Positions 28,501 to 36,073 of a stretch of 48,752 nt of DNA are shown piece after piece. Source of the stretch: a bacterium (lineage in GTDB: Bacteria; Ratteibacteria; UBA8468; B48-G9; JAFGKM01); NCBI GenBank assembly GCA_035371905.1, contig DAORXQ010000003.1, positions 1 to 48,752 on the forward strand, read 5' to 3'. The stretch's first letter is position 1. Each line of letters starts with the position of its first letter. The position numbers and the translations under genes are program-made. The notes beneath the pieces were generated by a model. The model ran no database searches and was not told the origin of the DNA. It saw only the letters and a program-made list of their open reading frames with translations.

Positions 28501-29247
28501 TGGTTCAGTGATGATATTTTAAGATACATGCCACTTATTCCAGTTATGAAAGATTTAAAATTACCTGAAGTTCCATGTTTATTTCCTTTTACTGCTGAGG
28601 ATTGGGAAAAAGTTACCACTGTAATTAAAGAAGATGAGGATAGAGAGTTTAATTTGAATTTCTGGGGTTATGTTCCTGAAAAAATGAAAACACCACTTAA
28701 ATTTCAGGTTATAGACCCTGAAATGAAAGTAATAATTGAAGGAGAGATACCAAAAGGAGTGATAATGCCTGATAAACCATTTAAAGTGAAAATACCAAAG
28801 GATAACAAAACTGGAGAATATATCTTAAAGTTTATAGGAGGAAAAGAGTGGTATGGTATTATGTTGAACTGTCCTATAAGTGACCTTCCTAAAGAAGTTT
28901 ATATTATTTCAGATAATTCCCGTGTCCTTACAGCAACAAGATATTATACACAAACAGAAAAAAATCAAACAGAAATTATTTTAACACTTACTGGAAACTC
29001 ACTTTTCAGACTGGAAACATCTTCTGGAGATAAAATAAGGACTGAGTATGAACAGAAAAGATATATTTTAAATATTGAACCAGAAAAAGGATATAAATTG
29101 AGTTTCTGTAGAAAAGGGGTTACTTCAAGTGGATATGGAGGATTTATAAATTCAAGTGGTAAAGATATAATTCTTTCTTTTGACCAGTCATACTGGTTTT
29201 ATCCTGAAATATTAAAAAAATTAAAGAAAGGAGGTGAAAAAAGATGA
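25528..29247 (+). CDS. Secreted PcRGLX/YetA-like exo-rhamnogalacturonan-lyase-type protein
   Basis: 1,239 aa. A hydrophobic stretch CIYLFLLFSISIF at residues 17-29 is the signal peptide, with an unusually long basic leader. From about residue 165, IPLILTEGEDFGDEKNIPIS, TGIPLPDGLL and SVRSKWSKNGCIKWLGIDF show the YetA-family N-terminal signature. A helical region rich in aromatic residues follows (YHHGSNLSPLYLYLSTGEWK, WGSYHELWGHMGAQYSYLIY). Residues about 1036-1239 form a C-terminal sandwich module (FQVIDPEMKVIIEGEIPKGV, KIPKDNKTGEYILKF, SDLPKEVYIISD) that recurs alone in the 31882 gene and at the end of the 32580 gene. ATG 25528 follows AAAGGGA. Its stop overlaps the next pseudopilin by ATGA, and its last codons contain that gene's GGAGGTGA ribosome site. 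Confidence 0.88.
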   Translation: MVNIEFLKNIYKNEKKCIYLFLLFSISIFSENYISNLREIPVKKPFCLARPIKEKQISIKIYLDRFIYLDTDKDGQALIVINPPNLLYDGKLKNYIIQVYKEGDKNSPLEIEIKNSDHFGFDINIPLFPIGETNIKVKLLDDKRKEICETDVKIIKEKNENKIEKYAEIPLILTEGEDFGDEKNIPISTGIPLPDGLLENKWNIKLFENGKEIPVQTSVRSKWSKNGCIKWLGIDFLANYNDGVPSNYLIKVGEKSSFNLLDEVKVNENDEIIEVENGILKFKVSKKRFHLFEEVWVDKNKNRKYEEDEIFIKSEDTDGPYWIDEKEKIYRMCLDGDVKVKIEEKGPLKTVIRADGWAISNDGEKAGKFVTRIIVFSGQSEIQVNNTFIITWDTLEEGKRIRDIGITTSYKNLGNNLKSIPHEWWREGFEIPENRSIYFLADRWNSFYIKDSKDEKVLQSFFGTFTYSESLYGKNYFNWFGVMGENGGIGISQRHLFQLFPKEIEINRKSIIWHAWPYHSTEMIKSGLDIGDYVNLRFLHQGKLLDFQIPEEYFKAMNLFKSLTPDRNWRWGGEKRKGYGTGVAITGELLYIFDVNSKEKGQYSMYMTRRAKIFEKYPHAISNPEWTRKTEVLESIVGIIDPKYKQIKEGISSAFDRVCAIISDNKEYGQFIWPDGHIYYTPGGSPPALHRAKVGYHHGSNLSPLYLYLSTGEWKYWNFYESFSRHLIDHVSVNYDPWNPEADLNPVFQWPGAVYHCDGYVPWGSYHELWGHMGAQYSYLIYYYLTGDTRGLDLAKEWVESVLKKFRVTDDYDFSGMIDRNPANGWMVATNYYADLQDERLLRLIWEFRDRLFSQPMKYMSDAPPPAQSGRYWMWTYIRYFRDKLPLKLLSEWVDEFTRSGPNTPGYSWPIKAIDKDGKQLKAIWCHEGSSREVDLTIAGPMYGSYSPYFIDTSLYTKNDAYIKWYWFETIGLSSLRQWAHGHPSPFYSLQWFSDDILRYMPLIPVMKDLKLPEVPCLFPFTAEDWEKVTTVIKEDEDREFNLNFWGYVPEKMKTPLKFQVIDPEMKVIIEGEIPKGVIMPDKPFKVKIPKDNKTGEYILKFIGGKEWYGIMLNCPISDLPKEVYIISDNSRVLTATRYYTQTEKNQTEIILTLTGNSLFRLETSSGDKIRTEYEQKRYILNIEPEKGYKLSFCRKGVTSSGYGGFINSSGKDIILSFDQSYWFYPEILKKLKKGGEKR

Positions 29248-30066
29248 AAAGGGAAGGGTTTACCCTTATAGAATTGCTTGTTGTAGTTGCGATAATTGCG
29301 ATTCTTGCAGCGATGTTACTCCCGGCACTTTCAAGAGCAAGAGAGCAGGCAAGAAGAGTTACCTGTATGAACAACTTAAGACAGATAGGACTTGCAATTA
29401 TAATGTATGCGAATGACAATGATGATTTTCTTCCTCTTAATCTTTCTCCTCATGGATACTGGTTATGGGATGGACAGATAGGAAATACATATACTGCACT
29501 GGGTGTTCTTCTTCAAGGATGGAGACAGAAAAAAAAAGGGACTTTATTTAGATAGTCCCCAGTTTCTTTACTGCCCTTCTCCCTGGCCTGGAAGTGGTAA
29601 AGGATGGAAGGATAGAGGAAGTTTGAGTCATATAATAAGTAATTTTGAAAAACCAGGGGCAAGGGCATTCTGTCATTATACTTATAATACATATGTTAAT
29701 TCAAGGATTTCATGGTGGGGTCTAGGGTGGGTAAATCCACCTACAAAGCCACCTGTGCCGAAAGAGATATGGGATAAGGCCAAACTACATAAAGCAGTAA
29801 AAATAAGAGCAATAGCAGTTGCTGATTATTTTTATTTACCTTCTGCTGCTGACCCATCAACATATTATGCAGGGTTTAATCATGGGGGTAGAGATAATGA
29901 TTGGTATCCAGATGGTTTTAATATACTCAGTTTTGATGGAGCAGTTAAATGGGTAAATGATTCAGGACATAAAATTGCTGATGAATTATGCGAATATTAT
30001 AATTGGAAGACAAATGGGCATCCCAATTCGTATTTCTGGTCTCATACTTTTGATGAATTAAAATAA
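29244..30066 (+). pseudogene. Pseudopilin-like gene interrupted by a +1 frameshift in an A9 run
   Basis: The first frame gives MKREGFTLIELLVVVAII, then MNNLRQIGLAIIMYANDND, and stops at 29555. The second frame resumes with GLYLDSPQFLYCPSPWPGSG and ends with GFNILSFDGAVKWVNDSGHK at 30066. The total, 823 bp, is one base over a multiple of three. The shift lies in nine A residues at 29529-29537. With eight A's the protein would read GWRQKKKGLYLDS, matching the spacing in its paralogues (GWKKTGKGLYLSD, GWQNTGRGRYIQD). So the gene is intact except for one extra A, which could be a real mutation, a sequencing error, or a site of RNA polymerase slippage that restores the frame in part of the transcripts. 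ATG 29244 follows AGGAGGTGA. Confidence 0.88.
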
Positions 30067-30087
30067 GATATTATGGGGTGAAAAAAG

Positions 30088-30192
30088 ATGAAAAGGAAAG
30101 GGTTTTACTATCTTTATGCAAATCAACTCCGATATAATTTATTTTTCCTTCTTTTCCATCCGCCACACAACTTGGCGGATGATTACATATAG
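30088..30192 (+). pseudogene. Vestige of a pseudopilin 5' end
   Basis: The segment from about 30076 (GGTGAAAAAAGATGAAAAGG) matches the ribosome site and first codons of the pseudopilin gene at 31048 almost base for base. It reads MKRKGF, then diverges in the middle of the GFTL codons and reads unrelated residues to a stop at 30192 (34 codons). I take it as the stump left by a deletion or recombination between the highly similar pseudopilin 5' ends. Ribosomes may still start here, since the site is intact. The remaining intergenic sequence to 30216 holds a perfect inverted repeat and the GGAGGTG site of the next gene. Confidence 0.6.
30157..30181. repeat. Perfect 9-bp inverted repeat, REP-like
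   Basis: CATCCGCCA (30157-30165) and TGGCGGATG (30173-30181) are exact complements around a 7-nt loop. It is GC-rich in a very AT-rich background and is not followed by a T run, so it is not a normal terminator in the operon's direction. It may be a dispersed palindromic repeat or the scar of whatever replaced the vestigial pseudopilin. Confidence 0.6.
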
Positions 30193-30216
30193 ATTAAATT
30201 TTACAGGAGGTGCATT

Positions 30217-31029
30217 ATGAAGAAAAAATTTTCAAAACCACATGGCTTCACCCTTATAGAGTTGCTTGTTGTAGTTGCGATAATTGCGATTCTTGCTGGA
30301 ATGTTATTACCTGCATTAAACAGAGCAAGAGAAAAAGCAAGGCAGACAGTATGTTTGAATAATTTAAAACAACTTGGACTTGCAACACATATGTATGCAC
30401 AGGATTATGATGGATATTTACCACCACAGGGATGGAGAGGTATAGACCATGAAAGTGATTATACATGGCAAATATGGACATATTCTTCAGCACTTGGAAA
30501 AGGAGGATATGTTGGTCCTGGTTATTTTTTAATTGGTTACAAAAGCAATGGAAGTGGAAAAGGAATGTATATATCTGATATTTCTTTTTTTTATTGTCCA
30601 AGTTGTACAAAATGTGGTTACTGGTCGGGTCATTTGAAACTATCAATAATGAAATCAAGATGGGAAGCACCTAATACTGATGGTTGTAGAATTCCCTATG
30701 GATGGAACCACAATGATGATATTTATAAACACACATGGTCAAGTTCAAAAGCATATGGAAGACTGGATAAAGCAACAAAACTTGGATATGTCTGGATGGC
30801 TGACCTATACTGGGCTCCTTCTGTTCCTGTGACACCTGGAATAAGACCATCTCTTGGAAATCATCTTGATAATAATTATTTACCGCTTGGATTTAATGTT
30901 TTATTTTTTGATGGTTCAGCAAGATGGATACCAGATTCAGGACACAGAATTGCAAATACAGGTGGAAATTACAGAACAGACCCGAGTTTATGTAAATTCT
31001 GGTGGGAAGTAACTCAAAATACAAGATAA
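30217..31029 (+). CDS. Type II pseudopilin-like protein
   Basis: 270 aa. The leader MKKKFSKPHG precedes GFTLIELLVVVAIIAILAGM (cleavage after Gly, Glu5 present). The conserved LNNLKQLGLATHMYAQDYDG follows the helix, and the C-terminal LPLGFNVLFFDGSARWIPDS is the family's late DG signature. Closest relative in the window is the next gene, with which it shares LNRAREKARQTVCLNNLKQL almost exactly. ATG 30217 follows AGGAGGTG. Embedded in the lyase operon, 18 bp before the next pseudopilin. Probably inserted in the inner membrane with a periplasmic globular domain; no secretion ATPase or secretin is in this window. Confidence 0.93.
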   Translation: MKKKFSKPHGFTLIELLVVVAIIAILAGMLLPALNRAREKARQTVCLNNLKQLGLATHMYAQDYDGYLPPQGWRGIDHESDYTWQIWTYSSALGKGGYVGPGYFLIGYKSNGSGKGMYISDISFFYCPSCTKCGYWSGHLKLSIMKSRWEAPNTDGCRIPYGWNHNDDIYKHTWSSSKAYGRLDKATKLGYVWMADLYWAPSVPVTPGIRPSLGNHLDNNYLPLGFNVLFFDGSARWIPDSGHRIANTGGNYRTDPSLCKFWWEVTQNTR

Positions 31030-31047
31030 AACGGTAGGTGAAAAAAG

Positions 31048-31869
31048 ATGAAAAGGAAAGGTTTTACCCTTATAGAGTTGCTTGTTGTAGTTGCTATAAT
31101 AAGTATTCTTGCTGGAATGTTATTACCTGCATTAAACAGAGCAAGAGAAAATGCAAGGCAGACAGTATGTTTGAATAATTTAAAACAACTTGGACTTGCA
31201 ACACATATGTATGCAAATGATTTTGATGGATATTTACCACCTGGAACTGGAATAGTCAATTATGGTGATGGAAGTGGAACAACATATGATATATGGGAAG
31301 CAAGAATTACATCAGGAACAGGATACTCTCCTGGAGCAATTTATAGAGGTCCTGGATATTTTTTTATGGGATGGAAAAAAACAGGTAAAGGTCTATATCT
31401 TTCAGACCCAAAAATAATAATCTGTCCAAGTAGTACAAGGTCAGGAAATGGTAAAAGTGTTGCAAAGATAAGTTATATAAAAGATAAATTTGAAAATCCA
31501 AATGGAGACCTAAGTTGTATAATTGTTTATGTATGGAATCACAGTCCTATGATTTATGAACATTCATGGGATAAATCTTCTCCAATAAAGGGAAAACTTG
31601 ATAAAGCAGTAAAATATGGATATATATGGATGTCTGATGCTTATACTCCTCCAACATGGCCACCAACTCCCGGAATCAGACCATGGGATGGAAACCATCT
31701 TGATAAGGACTATATACCAATAGGATTTAATGTTTTATTTTTTGATGGGTCTGCTAAATGGATACCAGGAGCAAAAATTTTTGAGAAATTAAGAGGATAT
31801 GGAAATGGTGGTAATACAAATCATGGATGTGATTTCTGGAAACTTACATGGAAAGATTTGATATATTAA
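31048..31869 (+). CDS. Type II pseudopilin-like protein
   Basis: 273 aa. MKRKGFTLIELLVVVAIISI forms the leader, cleavage site and start of the helix. LNRARENARQTVCLNNLKQL and PIGFNVLFFDGSAKWIPGA are the same landmarks as in the preceding paralogue. The middle (YIWMSDAYTPPTWPPTPGIR) is also shared, so the two arose by tandem duplication followed by divergence. ATG 31048 follows GGTAGGTGA. The stop is 12 bp before the start of the stand-alone C-terminal-module gene. Confidence 0.93.
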   Translation: MKRKGFTLIELLVVVAIISILAGMLLPALNRARENARQTVCLNNLKQLGLATHMYANDFDGYLPPGTGIVNYGDGSGTTYDIWEARITSGTGYSPGAIYRGPGYFFMGWKKTGKGLYLSDPKIIICPSSTRSGNGKSVAKISYIKDKFENPNGDLSCIIVYVWNHSPMIYEHSWDKSSPIKGKLDKAVKYGYIWMSDAYTPPTWPPTPGIRPWDGNHLDKDYIPIGFNVLFFDGSAKWIPGAKIFEKLRGYGNGGNTNHGCDFWKLTWKDLIY

Positions 31870-31881
31870 AAGGAGAAAGGA

Positions 31882-32583
31882 ATGAAAAAATTGTTTTTTA
31901 TATTTTTTCTGCTTTTTGAAATATCTTTTTCAGAAGAATTACATCTTTCCAGTGAAGGATTTTATTTTTATGAGAAAGAAGATAAAGAATGGCATATAAA
32001 TTTTAAGGGTAAAATTCCTTCTTTTTGTGGTTTTTATTTTATTCTTTTTGATACGAAAGGAAATATTTTTTATTCTGGAGCAATTCCTTCATCTGATTAT
32101 TCAGAAAAATCATATACTATAAAAATTCCAAAAGACAATATTGCTGGTTTTTATAAGGGTGTTATAGTTGGAGAAGAAGCGGTTTTTGATTCTTTGAGTT
32201 TACCTTTAAGTGACCTTGAATATGAAGTTTATGGTGGAGATTATTTTGCAACTCATTATAAAGGGAGATTATATTTTCAGGTTGATAGTGATGATATATA
32301 TATTCTTGGTGCTTATAAAGGGAATTTAAAAATTTTAAATGAAAAAGAAGAAGTAATTGCTGATACAAGAATAACAAAAAAACAGGAAAAATATGATAAT
32401 CTGACAGAATTCAATGGGAAAAAGGGTATAACATATATTTTAGAAAAGGAATGCAGGTATTTCAGAATAAAAAATAACAAAAAAATTTTTTTGAGTAATG
32501 ACCCTAAAAAACTTTTTATACCAGACCCTGAACTTGATAAGATTGAATGGTGGAAATTGCCTTTAAAAAAGGAGACAAGATGA
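31882..32583 (+). CDS. Secreted stand-alone copy of the YetA-like C-terminal sandwich module
   Basis: 233 aa. The signal peptide MKKLFFIFFLLFEISFSEE is followed by a beta-rich domain. IKIPKDNIAGFYKGVIVGEE, LPLSDLEYEVY and the closing KKIFLSNDPKKLFIPDPELD line up with the C-terminal modules of the two large lyase-type proteins in this operon (KDNKTGEYILKF, SDLPKEVYIISD; KDGKTGEYLIIL, TDLEKEVYYVN, ILSNDEKHWFLPE). No catalytic region is present. It may be a free carbohydrate-binding or assembly partner, or the remnant of a deleted lyase gene; the intact signal peptide and ribosome site (AGGAGAAAGG) favour a functional protein. The ATGA overlap couples it to the next lyase-type gene. Confidence 0.82.
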   Translation: MKKLFFIFFLLFEISFSEELHLSSEGFYFYEKEDKEWHINFKGKIPSFCGFYFILFDTKGNIFYSGAIPSSDYSEKSYTIKIPKDNIAGFYKGVIVGEEAVFDSLSLPLSDLEYEVYGGDYFATHYKGRLYFQVDSDDIYILGAYKGNLKILNEKEEVIADTRITKKQEKYDNLTEFNGKKGITYILEKECRYFRIKNNKKIFLSNDPKKLFIPDPELDKIEWWKLPLKKETR

Positions 32584-35500
32584 AAAGATTTATTATGTTT
32601 TTCTTTGTTTTATGTTTTTTCATTTTTGGTGCAGAGTTTAAGTCAAAAATTTATTATCTTGAATGGGAACAGATAAGTAAAGAATTGAAATTTAATCTTT
32701 GTCTTGAAAAGGAAGAATTTTCAAATCTGGATGGAGAAGGAAGAATTGTTTTTGGGATAGAAAAAGGAAATACAATAAATTCTTTAAATGAACTAACATT
32801 GGGTATTAGAATTACAACACTTGATGAAGGAAAATTAATATTTGAAAAAGAGATACCTGTTGAAAAAGGGATAGTAGTGATGGATTTTGACCTTGATAGT
32901 TTAGAGCCAAATGAATACCAGATACAGGCAGAAATTAAAAAAGGAAATAATATTCTGAAAAAAGAGGAAAAAATTTTTAGATATGTAAAAGAAAAACCAC
33001 CTTTAAATAAAGGTAAAATTCCTTTAATTTTTTCAACAGATATTCCATTAAAAAATGATACTTTTCCTGTTTCTTTTGGTATTCCATTTCCAAAAGGTGC
33101 TTTGTATGATGAGAAAAATGTTAGAATTGTTGATAAAAATGGTAAAGAAGTTCCATCTCAAAAATTTGTTCGTTCAAGATGGGGTTTTTCCAATAAATCA
33201 AGTATAAGATTTCTTGGGATAGATTTTCAGACAGAAGGAGTTAAATCTAACTGGCAGAATAAAAATGAAGTTAATTATTATGTTGAATTTGGACCTACAA
33301 TCAATTATGATACAAAGAGTGGAATTAAAATAGAAGAAACAGAAAATGAATATATTGTAGATAATGGAGCAATTAAGTTTACAATTAAGAAAAAAGGATG
33401 GAATTTAATAGATAGTGTAATTTCAGGTGGAAAGGAGATATTTAAAAATAAAAAAGAGAATGGATTTTATTTAATTGACCATGAAGGAAGTATATACAGA
33501 GCCAGTAATGATAGTGAAGTTAAAGTTGAAATTGAAGAAAAAGGAGATATAAAAACAGTATTTAGAATAGAGGGTTGGTATGTAAAGGATAATTCAGAAG
33601 GAAAAACTGTCAATTATTCTCTACCAACAGATAAACTCTGTAAATTCATAACAAGGATTGAAGTATATAAAGGGAAACCTTATATAAGGGTTCTACACAC
33701 AATAATCTTTACATTTGATTCAAATATGGTGAGATTAAGAGATATTGGATTTTCTTTACCTTCTGATTTTAAAAATGCTTTTTTTGGGATTGAAGGAGAA
33801 CAGGCATTTAAAATAGACAAAAATTCATTAAAAACAGGTTCAATATACTTACTTCAACATCTTCCTGATAAATTTTCTATAGAAACATCAGATGGAAGAA
33901 TTATTAAAGAAGGAAGACACAGTGAAGGATGGTTTGCAATTGAAAAAGAAAATGGGAATATAATTGGAATTTCAAATAGAGAGACATGGCAAAAATTTCC
34001 AAAAGAATTTGAAGTTTTAAATGACAGAGTTAATTTTCATATATGGCCAAGTCATGGAAAGACACATTCTGAAATAAATGAGATTGAGCCGACCGAAATT
34101 TATAAACTTTGGTTTTGTCATCAAGGGAAAGAATTGAATTTTGCAATGCCATGGAAATATTATTTTAAAGCAGCAGAAATTTATAATAGTCCATCTACAG
34201 GGGTTTATACAGCCCCTGGTCTTGTACTTGCAGGAGTTCATTCAAGTATTCTTGGTGCTGGAATTACAAATGATTTTCTTATAACATTTCTTGAGAATAA
34301 TATTGAAAAACAGAAAGAGATATCAAATTGTTTCCAGATTCTTCCTCACTGTATACCTGACCCTAAATGGACATGTGATAGTTTAGCAGTTGGATATATA
34401 GCGCCTTATTCACCAGAAAAATTCAAATTCATTGAAGATTGTATTGAGAAAATAGTAAAAAGTTATTGGGAATTACAGGACTATACAGGACAATATGGAA
34501 TGTGGATATATAGAACCTGGCACCATACATCTTATAAAGGAGATAAAACATTTGATTTATACAGGTTTTACAATGCAACACACCATTATGAAGCATTCAT
34601 GCCATGGTTGCTTTATATAAGGTCAGGAGACCCGTTCTATTTAACTCAGGGAAGAGCAAATACCCGTCTTCTTTCTGATTTAAATATTATACATTATGAT
34701 GACCCTAATTATAATCACAAAGAATTTCATTTTCACCAAAAAAGAATTATTGGTTCAACAAGACATACAAATGGTTTCTGTCCATGGGGAGGAGACCATG
34801 GTTTACTTGCCCATCTTACCTGTTATAATGCTTTAATAGTTGCCTATTATTTTACAGGTGATTTAAGATTAAAAGAAGTTGTAGTTGATGAATGGCAGAA
34901 AACAATTGTATCAAATAGAAGTCATCCAGAATTTAATGGTGCAATAAGATTAGAGCCAGGAAGAGACCCTAACAATGCACTTGGTGAACTTATAGACCTT
35001 TATCAAATGACATATCATCCTGCTCTACTTATTTATATAGATGATTGTTTAAGGAAATTTCTTGATAATATGTATCACTGGGGAGAAGTTCTTCATAATG
35101 TTTTGTTATTTTATAAAAGTGAAAGAGCAAAAAAACAATTACTTGAAGGAGTATCTAACCCAAAATCTGATAAAGTAAATCTCTGGACCACTCATGCACC
35201 ACATGAAAATTATGCACTCGCTTCAATATTTGAAACTGATAAGGAAAAAAGTAAAGAATATGCTGTAAAATCTTTTTTCAGTTCAAACTTTTATGAATGG
35301 AATGGTAAAGGAAATAAAATTAAAAATAAAGAACCTTTTGGTGCTTTCTGTTCAATTCCTGATTTTATTCTTTATGTTCCAAGGGTAATATATGCTCTAT
35401 CAAAATCAAATATAGAAGACCCCACAAACTGGATTTATTCTCAATCATTACCTGGATGCCCTTCTGGAACTTACTGTATTGTAAAGGAAGAAACTGACAG

Positions 35501-36050
35501 GAATTTTAACATAATAATAAGAGGAGATATTGGAAAAAAAGAAAGTGGTGGATTCCCTTTAAAAGTTATAGACCCGGAAAAAAAGGTAATTATTGAAACT
35601 TTAATAGATAAATCTTATACAAAACTTACTGTTCCAAAAGATGGAAAAACTGGTGAATATTTAATAATTCTTGAGGTGAGAGATGGAAAAGATGATGTAT
35701 ATGTTCCTCTGACAGACCTTGAAAAAGAAGTTTATTATGTTAATTACTGGTTTCAATGTACAGAGACAAAATACTTCACAAAACCAAAAACAGAAGAAAA
35801 GGAAATAATTGGTATTAAACCGCATGTCTATTCAGTTTATATAATCTCAAATAAAACGAAAGAAGTAATTGCTTTAACAGAAAAAGGAGAAAAAATAGAA
35901 ATAGAAATGCCATCTGAAGGGATATGGATTTTAGGAAAAACAAGGTATATGCATCTTAAACAACCACTTATTCTTTCAAATGATGAAAAACACTGGTTTT
36001 TGCCTGAAAGTATAAAAGAAATACAGTTTAAGTGGAAAACTACATGGTAA
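32580..36050 (+). CDS. Secreted PcRGLX/YetA-like exo-rhamnogalacturonan-lyase-type protein
   Basis: 1,156 aa from ATG 32580, which has AGGAGA upstream and overlaps the previous stop by ATGA. An earlier in-frame ATG at 32547 would spoil the signal peptide MKRFIMFFFVLCFFIFG. KIPLIFSTDIPLKNDTFPVS, FGIPFPKGALYDEKNVRIVD and FVRSRWGFSNKSSIRFLGID (from about residue 146) are the YetA-family signature. The helical region has HHYEAFMPWLLYIRSGDP and CPWGGDHGLLAHLTCYNALI. The C-terminal module starts about residue 970 (LKVIDPEKKVIIETLIDKSY). Unlike the 1,630-aa paralogue it lacks both added sandwich domains. Extracellular or periplasmic lyase inferred; catalytic residues not identifiable by eye. Confidence 0.88.
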   Translation: MKRFIMFFFVLCFFIFGAEFKSKIYYLEWEQISKELKFNLCLEKEEFSNLDGEGRIVFGIEKGNTINSLNELTLGIRITTLDEGKLIFEKEIPVEKGIVVMDFDLDSLEPNEYQIQAEIKKGNNILKKEEKIFRYVKEKPPLNKGKIPLIFSTDIPLKNDTFPVSFGIPFPKGALYDEKNVRIVDKNGKEVPSQKFVRSRWGFSNKSSIRFLGIDFQTEGVKSNWQNKNEVNYYVEFGPTINYDTKSGIKIEETENEYIVDNGAIKFTIKKKGWNLIDSVISGGKEIFKNKKENGFYLIDHEGSIYRASNDSEVKVEIEEKGDIKTVFRIEGWYVKDNSEGKTVNYSLPTDKLCKFITRIEVYKGKPYIRVLHTIIFTFDSNMVRLRDIGFSLPSDFKNAFFGIEGEQAFKIDKNSLKTGSIYLLQHLPDKFSIETSDGRIIKEGRHSEGWFAIEKENGNIIGISNRETWQKFPKEFEVLNDRVNFHIWPSHGKTHSEINEIEPTEIYKLWFCHQGKELNFAMPWKYYFKAAEIYNSPSTGVYTAPGLVLAGVHSSILGAGITNDFLITFLENNIEKQKEISNCFQILPHCIPDPKWTCDSLAVGYIAPYSPEKFKFIEDCIEKIVKSYWELQDYTGQYGMWIYRTWHHTSYKGDKTFDLYRFYNATHHYEAFMPWLLYIRSGDPFYLTQGRANTRLLSDLNIIHYDDPNYNHKEFHFHQKRIIGSTRHTNGFCPWGGDHGLLAHLTCYNALIVAYYFTGDLRLKEVVVDEWQKTIVSNRSHPEFNGAIRLEPGRDPNNALGELIDLYQMTYHPALLIYIDDCLRKFLDNMYHWGEVLHNVLLFYKSERAKKQLLEGVSNPKSDKVNLWTTHAPHENYALASIFETDKEKSKEYAVKSFFSSNFYEWNGKGNKIKNKEPFGAFCSIPDFILYVPRVIYALSKSNIEDPTNWIYSQSLPGCPSGTYCIVKEETDRNFNIIIRGDIGKKESGGFPLKVIDPEKKVIIETLIDKSYTKLTVPKDGKTGEYLIILEVRDGKDDVYVPLTDLEKEVYYVNYWFQCTETKYFTKPKTEEKEIIGIKPHVYSVYIISNKTKEVIALTEKGEKIEIEMPSEGIWILGKTRYMHLKQPLILSNDEKHWFLPESIKEIQFKWKTTW

Positions 36051-36073
36051 TAAAAACAAGAAAGGAGGAAAAG

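Noticed and set aside
30133..30138. TATAAT as an internal promoter for the pseudopilin at 30217
   Set aside because: The -10 is perfect but no -35 or extended -10 accompanies it, and such hexamers are expected by chance in DNA this AT-rich.
30254..30670. 138-codon open frame on the minus strand
   Set aside because: It lies opposite a conserved pseudopilin gene and its composition is that of a shadow frame.
32547..32579. Upstream in-frame ATG of the third YetA-like gene
   Set aside because: It would overlap the preceding gene by 37 bp and put a non-hydrophobic leader before an otherwise perfect signal peptide; ATG 32580 has the better ribosome site.
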